Shown here: positions 57,536 to 64,000 of the stretch, in pieces
Layout of the letters: the number at the start of each line of letters is the position of its first letter
Numbering within the stretch: position 1 is the stretch's first letter
Source: Scilla litardierei
Taxonomy: Eukaryota > Streptophyta > Magnoliopsida > Asparagales > Asparagaceae
Length of the DNA stretch: 64,000 nt
Direction of reading: 5' to 3'
Assembly: GCA_030789695.1 (NCBI GenBank)
Contig: CM061133.1
Location: forward strand, 90,991,248 to 91,055,247
Notes under the pieces: model-generated
Told to the model about the DNA's origin: nothing
Databases searched by the model: none
The model's input: the letters and a program-made list of their open reading frames with translations, nothing else
Made by a program: the position numbers and the translations under genes

Positions 57536-59009
57536 GGTTTTAGTGGTGACCCATGCAGGTCATGTAAAAAGTTCGGAACAATAAGAGTACCGCATTCATT
57601 CAATATCCAGTTTAACTTGTACAAGTCTAAATTAGATTTTCCTTGTCTTAGATGGTAGTAAGACTTAGATATACGTCTAGTTTTGATAGTCAGGCGCCTT
57701 GGTTAGGAGTTTACTCGCCTTAGGATACCTTAGTAGCCCCTCACCTGGCTCTGACCATGATAGATTTCTAGAATCCTCCTTTTATTCGTTCGCTCGGGTC
57801 CATCAACTTCGGGCCTAGTAGAACGTAATCTTGATTCTCTTAGGACCCTTCCTGGAGATCTTTATTACAGTCTAGTCATTAGATAGTCTTTGTGCTGAGT
57901 TCTCCTGATCTTTAGACGGCCCGATAATTAGAACCTCTGTTTTCTAGCATCTTTTCAATCATTACAGTTCGGTGTTATTGACCGTAGATTTCCATCGTAG
58001 CTTTTCATGAATCATATCCTATGCATATTCATCATGCGATTATATTTTTGCCCTCGATTCACGTGATCGCTTCATGACGATTATCGTTAATTCTTCGAAT
58101 CTTTCCCATTGCAAATCATGTTTCCTCTAAAAGTATTTTCGAAATTCATCATTAAATTCTGTGATCAGTTTAACTTCTTTGAAACCCCCTTATTATATAT
58201 TTAAATTTCTTGCTTTTCGATTGAGTTAAAATTCTTTCTTGGATTTTGAATCCTTCTTGGTCGAAATTTTTAAGTTACTATCTCGTAATTATTTCTAACC
58301 GGTATCTTTTGTATTTCACTTTTAAAACCTTGTTATCATTTTGATAATTCAATATATATATTATTCTTTTTCTAAACTACGGAATTTATTTTAACCACTT
58401 ACCGTACGTACTTTCAGAATATTTCCTAAGCTAAATAGACTTCAAATTTTTTTATATCAGTTCTATGTTCATCGTGCTCATACTTCGAAAATCTTTGTAT
58501 AAATTTATTTTCATTTGCGAAACAAATCACTACCTCACCCTACTCTTTATTCCTTCGTCTAACTCTTTTTTGAGTTGTAATTTTCTACCATCTGCTCACT
58601 ATTTCTACATGTTTTTATAAGTATAAATGTATATGATACCATATTTTACACGTAATTCTTCTTTCATCTATTTAATTATTTTGAGCAATATTTTTGTCCC
58701 ATCCAATAAGCTATCTCTTTATCTCGCCTTATTTTAACTCGTTCCTTCCGATCTTATTTCGGTACACTCTTGGTTTTAGCTTCCTTTCTGTTGTGTAGAC
58801 ATTAGTGCCTGTAGTTGCATGTGTCAACTCTAGTTTAGTAGTGGGCCCATTAGTTTTGTGATATCGTCATGGTGCGTGTATATAGGTGGAGTGTGTGGAC
58901 CTGTATGAGTGTGCTACCCTTAGGATTTTAATGATTGTCTCTTGTGTCATGTGTGTATACTCAGTGTGGTCCGTGATAGACGTATGGAGTTGTCTGAATG
59001 GTGATATTC
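57536..59009. other. Non-coding segment after the plus-strand LTR
   Basis: It starts with the primer-site-like segment. From about 57565 it resembles the inside of the family LTR in the opposite orientation ('aagttc-gaac', 'aataagagta', 'gcattcatt', compare 39210-39275). No gag frame opens, so internal sequence has been lost or rearranged. The rest (57640-59000) is AT-rich and without recognisable features. Confidence 0.5.
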
Positions 59010-61961
59010 TGTAACGCCCCGCTTCCCAAAAGACACCGGAAGCGAGAGCGTTACGCGGTCCGCTTGAACTGGAGCGGCGACGCTCGAGTTCAATAAGCGT
59101 CTGTGTTTAAACGCTGATGAGGTCCTTGCAACTACCATTCAGAAATAATAAGAAAACACAACCAGCACAGATATAGCCACATCCAGAAATAAAGTTCGTA
59201 CACAGAGTTTAACAATGCCACAACTGGGCTAAAAGTAGCAACAAGAAAGGTAACGTACTCGAAAGTAACTACAACGACAAAAAGGAACTAAGAAAAAGCA
59301 GTAAAGGTGTCGGGGTCCACTAGTCCTCTGCTGGGAGAGGCTCTGCGTCAGGTGCGAACTCCTGACTCTCCAACTCCGGCGTCTCGTACTGGTCCTCCTG
59401 GTACTCGAGCTCTGAACCAGACATACATCCACAAACATGAATGTATGTCAGCTAGGGGTCTGCAAGAAGGGTTAGCATCCCAAGGCGAAGTATATAACAA
59501 GTATATGAAATTTTTAGAAGCATTTAATAAAGGAAACAACTGCAGCAATTAACATTTAATATTTCGGAGCAGAAAGAAACAATCCTAGCATGCAGTTCTA
59601 GTCGATGGCAAGTTTAAAGTTAAATTCTCAGAATTTGTCAACATTTCAATATTCACGATGACCAAGTTAGCGTTCAATGACCATGTCAAGACTTTACATC
59701 TAATCTAGGGTTCTCGCCTTTAGGTCGTGATGAGAAGGTCGTTCCTCTCACGGGGGCTTACCGTGATTGACACTAACCCACCGCGTCGGGTGGTGTTCTT
59801 AAGGAGAGTACCTTTCATACGCCCAGTGGCCGCTCAACCCTAACCCCACCCAAAAGTTTTGCCGAAACACGAGCCGGCCTAGTCGACTCACACGACATCA
59901 CGAATTCACGATTCCGCCTTCGAGGCGCACGATTTCACGATGTCCAAACTGTTAAACATTTCAAGACTCACTGAATTTCATTGTTATCAAATTTGTGTTT
60001 TATGGTGACAATTCTGGAAAGCGGAAGCGGGTCGAACGACCGGTTCCGTAATTTCCAAAAATGACGATTTCGTCCTTTTCGTTCAATTTGCTACAGAATC
60101 AATTTCTTTCTCTGGTTGTTTAAATTGGGGATATATCGTATGATATACCGTTGGATCCCAATTTTTGTCCTAATCATTATGGTGTCACTTTTCTACATTA
60201 TTTCACGTCACAATTTCAGGTTGTTCTACCATACATGAAGGCGGCGTAAACGTGCCGAAACTTCTAAAAATCATAACAAATTGTATACTCGCCTGTTTTT
60301 GGCGTTCTTGGTGTCGTTGGATTCGTCTCGACGAGTACTACGCCGTGAAGTGTTTGGTTCCCTGTTTTGGCAGAGCACAAAATCAGAAATAGCGTTTTTC
60401 AGTTCAGGTCAGATTCGTACAAGCTCCTACGACGTCTAATCAACGTGTTTTATTAGGTTTCTCTACTTTACGGTGGGGGTTATGAGTTTTAGGGGATAGA
60501 TCTACCAACCTGAAGTGAAGCGTGGGATCGGGTGACGCCAACGAGTAGTGGCGACGCGTGAAGACTCCGAAACAGCGAGCGTCGAGCGTCGGGGAGCGTT
60601 CTCGTCAGATCCGGGGCTGTCAATGTCAGATCTGAGACGAACAGCGCGTGCACGTGGCCTGGAGGCTTGCTGCGGAATGCGTGGAGGCTGCCGTGAGTTG
60701 TGGGAGGCTGTCTTGGGAAGCTCGGCCTGTGGGTGTTGTTTTGCGGGAAGGTGATGGCCTGGGGAGTCACGGCCTGAGGCTGTGGGGTGGAGCAGGCCGT
60801 GAGGGGGAAAGATCTCAGGTTGTGCGGGTGTTGGGGTGTTCGTGTGGCCGGTGCAGGTGTTGTGGAAGAAGAAGGAGAGGGGAGGAGTCCGATGTTTAGG
60901 GAGGAAGGAGGCTGCGGCCTGTGATGTTTGATGCGTGGAGGAGATCTCAAAGACAGGTGGCGGCTAGCTCTTTAGGGTTCTAGGGTTTTGAACAGGAGAG
61001 GGTAGGTGATATAGGTTATCCCTAGAGTATCATTATATAAAGGCAAACGCAGCAAGAGAACCTAATGAATTTCAGCACGTGAGGTTGCTACCGGTTCAAT
61101 TTTTTTTTTGCACTAGGGTTCAAAACTTGGAGGCTGACCTGGAGACTAGTTTAGGCTTGTTTCTTTTGTAATAGGTTGCAAGTTGTAGGCCTAGGTATAG
61201 GGTGATTAAAATAAGCAAAATTTGAATGCCTGTGGGTTTTTTTATTAAAAAAATGTGAAGGAGGTTTCGCAGCACGTGAAGTTGATTGGCATCCTCAGTC
61301 AGGTTTCCATGCACATTGATTTAGCCCCACACAAGTATGTGTGCTGTGAGGTGTGAATGAACCAATCGTGAACCAACCTTAGGGTTGTTTCATATAGGTT
61401 GTTTTAGTAGAAAATATGGGCTCTGGGATTTCATTTAGGGTGTTTTTTTTAATTAAAATTGTATACACGTTTTGCTAAAAGGGAAACAAGTAAGCACATG
61501 TTTGTTTTTGACAAAAGAACTTACAGAACTCCCAAAGGATGACTAATTTTATTCTTATTATTTATATCTTAACATTTTATATTTATGTTCAATAGGTTAG
61601 GATGCTAACAAAAAGTAATTACAGTTTCGTTTCTTTTTATAAGGAAATCATTCAAAAAAAATTCCCACTTCCACTTCCTTTTAAAATGTTTTGCTTATCC
61701 TTTCCATTTAAAATCTGAGTTTGAATATGTACAAATAAATAAATAAATATAATAATAATAATACTAGGTTAATATAAATTGCGCCCCAACGTCCAAAAAT
61801 CAAACGGAAGGTACCGGGGCGATCACGCCTCCGAGAGGGTCGTGGATACGGGGTTCGGTCGCGCGTCCGAGCTACGGAAATAAAATAATACAAAAAAACG
61901 GATTTACGCATTACAAATGACATACGCGCTAAAATTGTACGACCGAACAGTGGTCGTTACA
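59010..61961 (-). repeat. Tekay 3' LTR of the rightmost element
   Basis: The 2,952-bp LTR starts TGTAACGCCCCGCTTCCC and ends GTGGTCGTTACA. A hairpin CGCTTCC / GGAAGCG lies close to the left edge, that is at the U5 end. GC-rich frames near 60489-60950 have no similarity. The partner 5' LTR lies beyond the window. Confidence 0.88.
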
Positions 61962-61998
61962 TCCTACCCACCTTAAAGAAAATTCCGCCCTCGGAATT
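61962..61998 (-). other. Polypurine tract and hairpin (rightmost Tekay element)
   Basis: The minus-strand AAGGTGGGTAGGA abuts the LTR. The adjacent stem (61981-61987 with 61992-61998) has 7 pairs around a CCCT loop. Confidence 0.8.
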
Positions 61999-62006
61999 CC
62001 AAACAA

Positions 62007-64000
62007 TCACTGATCTGGGAACAGAAGTGGGTAACGCTCTCTCATCTCGTCTTCCCTCTCCCAGGTGGACTCTCCTGGCGAGCCGTGTCGCCACATCACT
62101 CTAACAAGGTCAACAGTCTTGTTTCGGAGTGATTTCTGACGTCTGTCGAGAATCTGTACTGGCTGCTGATCATACGTCAGATCTGGACGAACGGTGATCT
62201 CAGAGTAGTCAACAGCGTGAGATGGATCGTTGATGTACCGACGAAGCTGAGACACATGGAAGACGTCGTGAACACCTTCCAAAGAGGGCGGCAAGGCTAA
62301 GCGGTATGCTACCTCGCCAACTCTCTCTAGAACATCGAAGGGTCCGATGTATCTCGGGCTGAGCTTCCCACGTTTCCCAAAGCGGATCACCCCGCGATTC
62401 GGAGAAATTTTTAGGAACACATGGTCTCCCGGCTGAAACTCCAGAGGTCGCCGTCTAGCATCAGCCCAATGCTTATAACGATCCTGAGCAATCCGAAGCT
62501 TGTCCCTGATATCTCGAACAACGTCCACAGCTTCAACAATCAACTCTGGTCCCAACAACTCTCTATCTCCAACGTCGTCCCAGCTCAGGGGCGAACGGCA
62601 CTTCCTCCCGTAGAGAGCAGCGAAAGGCGCCATGCCAATGCTCGCCTGATAACTGTTGTTGTAGGAGAACTCCACCAGGTGTAGGTGATCCTCCCACGAA
62701 CCTTTGAAATCTAGCATGCAAGCTCTCAGCATGTCCTCCAGAATCTGGATGGTCCGCTCCGACTGGCCATCCGTCTGCGGGTGATACGCAGTGCTGAACT
62801 TCAGACTGGTACCAAGATTGGTCTGCAGACTCTTCCAGAACTGAGACGTGAACCTCGTATCGCGATCGGATATAATGCTCACAGGGACGCCATGCAAACG
62901 CACGATCTCCTACACAACAGATTCACATCACTATTGATACTAGAAAGGAAATACGAAAGGATGAGTCAGATCATTACCTCCATATATTTCCTAGCCAGTA
63001 TTTCCGTCGATTGTCCTACTCGGAACGGTATGAAGTGCGCAGACTTGGTCAGCCGATCGACGATGACCCAGATTGCGTCATTCTGTTTGGTGCTCCGAGG
63101 TAAACCAGTCACAAAATCCATCGTGATGTGCTGCCATTTCCACTCCGGGATAGGCAGGGGCTGTAGTAGTCCGGCCGTGCGATGATGCTCAGCCTTCACC
63201 TGCTGACACACCAGGCATTTGGCAACACTCCGTGCCACACTTCTCTTCATTCCGTGCCACCAGAAATTCCGACGAAGGTCCTTGTACATCTTCGTACCTC
63301 CAGGATGAATGGAATAAGGCGAGCTGTGAGCCTCATTCATCAGTTCCTCTCTGATGTCTCCTGCAGGAACGCAGATCCTGCTGCCATACCTTAAAGATCC
63401 ATCCTCGTGAATCAGAAAATCTGACCGGAGTCCAGCTTCGACTTGCTCTCTGATCTTCATCAACTTCGCATCACCAGCCTGAGCACTCTTGATCCGATCA
63501 ACAATCGTCGACTGAATCTGCATGTTCATCAATGACGAAGTGACTCCGGGAAGAACAGCTTCAACATCCATCTCTCGCAAACCTTGCTGCAATCTCCACT
63601 CGGCTGTGAGAATCATCACTTCTGCCAGTCGGCTCAAGGCGTCCGGTACGACATTCACCTTCCCTGGATGATACTGAAGGTCGATGTCGTAATCTGCCAT
63701 CAACTCCAACCATCTGCGCTGTCTCATATTCAGCTCCTTCTGAGTAAATATGTATTTCAAACTTTTGTGATCGGTGAATATCTTCACCTTCTCACTAAGT
63801 AAGAAATGACGCCAAATCTTCAGCGCGAAAATGACAGCGGCGAGTTCCAGATCATGGGTTGGGTAGTTCTTCTCATGAACTTTAAACTGTCGCGAAGCAT
63901 ACGCAACTACATGGTTGTGCTGGTGCAGAACACAACCAAGTCCCTTCCCCGATGCATCACAGAAGATCTCGAAGCCTCCGCTTCTGTCCGGAATAGCTAA
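62007..64000 (-). CDS. pol: Tekay Pol, partial: RNase H, integrase, chromodomain (runs off window)
   Basis: The coding strand enters from the right edge within RNase H (F-C-D-A-S near 63955). It passes the HHCC domain (H-P-G-G-T-K, C-L-V-C-Q-Q near 63320-63215), the D of MDFVTGLP near 63110, D in SDRDTRF near 62865, and E in GQSERT near 62760, and ends with a chromodomain (to 62007). No nonsense codon interrupts it. A 68-bp GT-AG insertion (62910-62977) shifts the frame, and removing it restores the reading found in the related element at 43450. It may therefore be a functional but incomplete view of an active element. Confidence 0.88.
62910..62977 (-). other. 68-bp intron-like insertion in integrase
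   Basis: On the minus strand it begins GTAATGATCTG and ends GTTGTGTAG, between two GAG codons. Deleting exactly this segment restores the frame and the conserved Y-M-E-E sequence preceding R-L-H-G-V-P. The homologous place in the Tekay element at about 43452-43470 has no insertion. It contains a CTGAC branch-like word and a pyrimidine-rich stretch. Without splicing, integrase would be truncated. Confidence 0.7.

Noticed and set aside
60489..60950. Open frames on both strands in the right LTR
   Set aside because: GC-rich LTR composition; no similarity and no conserved counterpart in the other family LTRs.

Overview
This window is plant nuclear DNA made almost entirely of nested transposable elements. 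I recognise no host gene, tRNA, rRNA, CRISPR array or bacterial signal. The mix of lineages (Tekay/Del chromoviruses with long LTRs, a Tat-lineage Gypsy element with an antisense 'putative gypsy type transposon' ORF, an Athila-type Gypsy element, SIRE-like Copia fragments and an En/Spm CACTA transposase) points to a flowering plant, probably a monocot. The species cannot be told from sequence alone.

Left third (1-23 kb): an AT-rich stretch with an internal duplication leads into a CACTA TNP2 transposase pseudogene. That gene is split by a Tat-lineage element (2710-20713, target duplication AAAGG). The Tat element is itself split by a nearly intact Athila-type element (5731-16038, duplication GTCTG), which landed inside an intron of the Tat antisense ORF. 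By hand count the inner LTR pair differs at about 1% of sites and the outer pair at about 3.4%, which agrees with the nesting order.

Middle (23-39 kb): an old Tekay-type LTR carries a coding-free LTR element (24374-27828, duplication CACAA). After it come two 590-bp LTRs of a second Tat-like family, a Copia-type LTR, a gag-only SIRE-like Copia relic, a putative solo LTR on the minus strand, and a second Copia gag relic.

Right part (39-64 kb): a degenerate Tekay-type element (LTR from 39090) holds a full-length but mutated Tekay chromovirus (40194-49576, duplication CGCAC), a solo LTR (50672-52491, duplication GATGG) and a plus-strand LTR inserted into its gag. The window ends inside another Tekay element on the minus strand (from 59010), whose pol runs off the right edge.

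Most interesting signals: (1) an array of five hairpins in the leader of the 50.7-52.5 kb solo LTR, with one invariant loop and different but self-complementary stems; (2) an intron-like segment at the same gag-protease position in two Tekay elements, plus a separate 68-bp GT-AG insertion in a third element's integrase; (3) hairpins with compensatory changes beside the polypurine tract and at the U5 end of Tekay-type elements; (4) palindrome arrays just upstream of the TATA box in unrelated LTR families; (5) a shared, unrecognised primer-binding-site-like segment.
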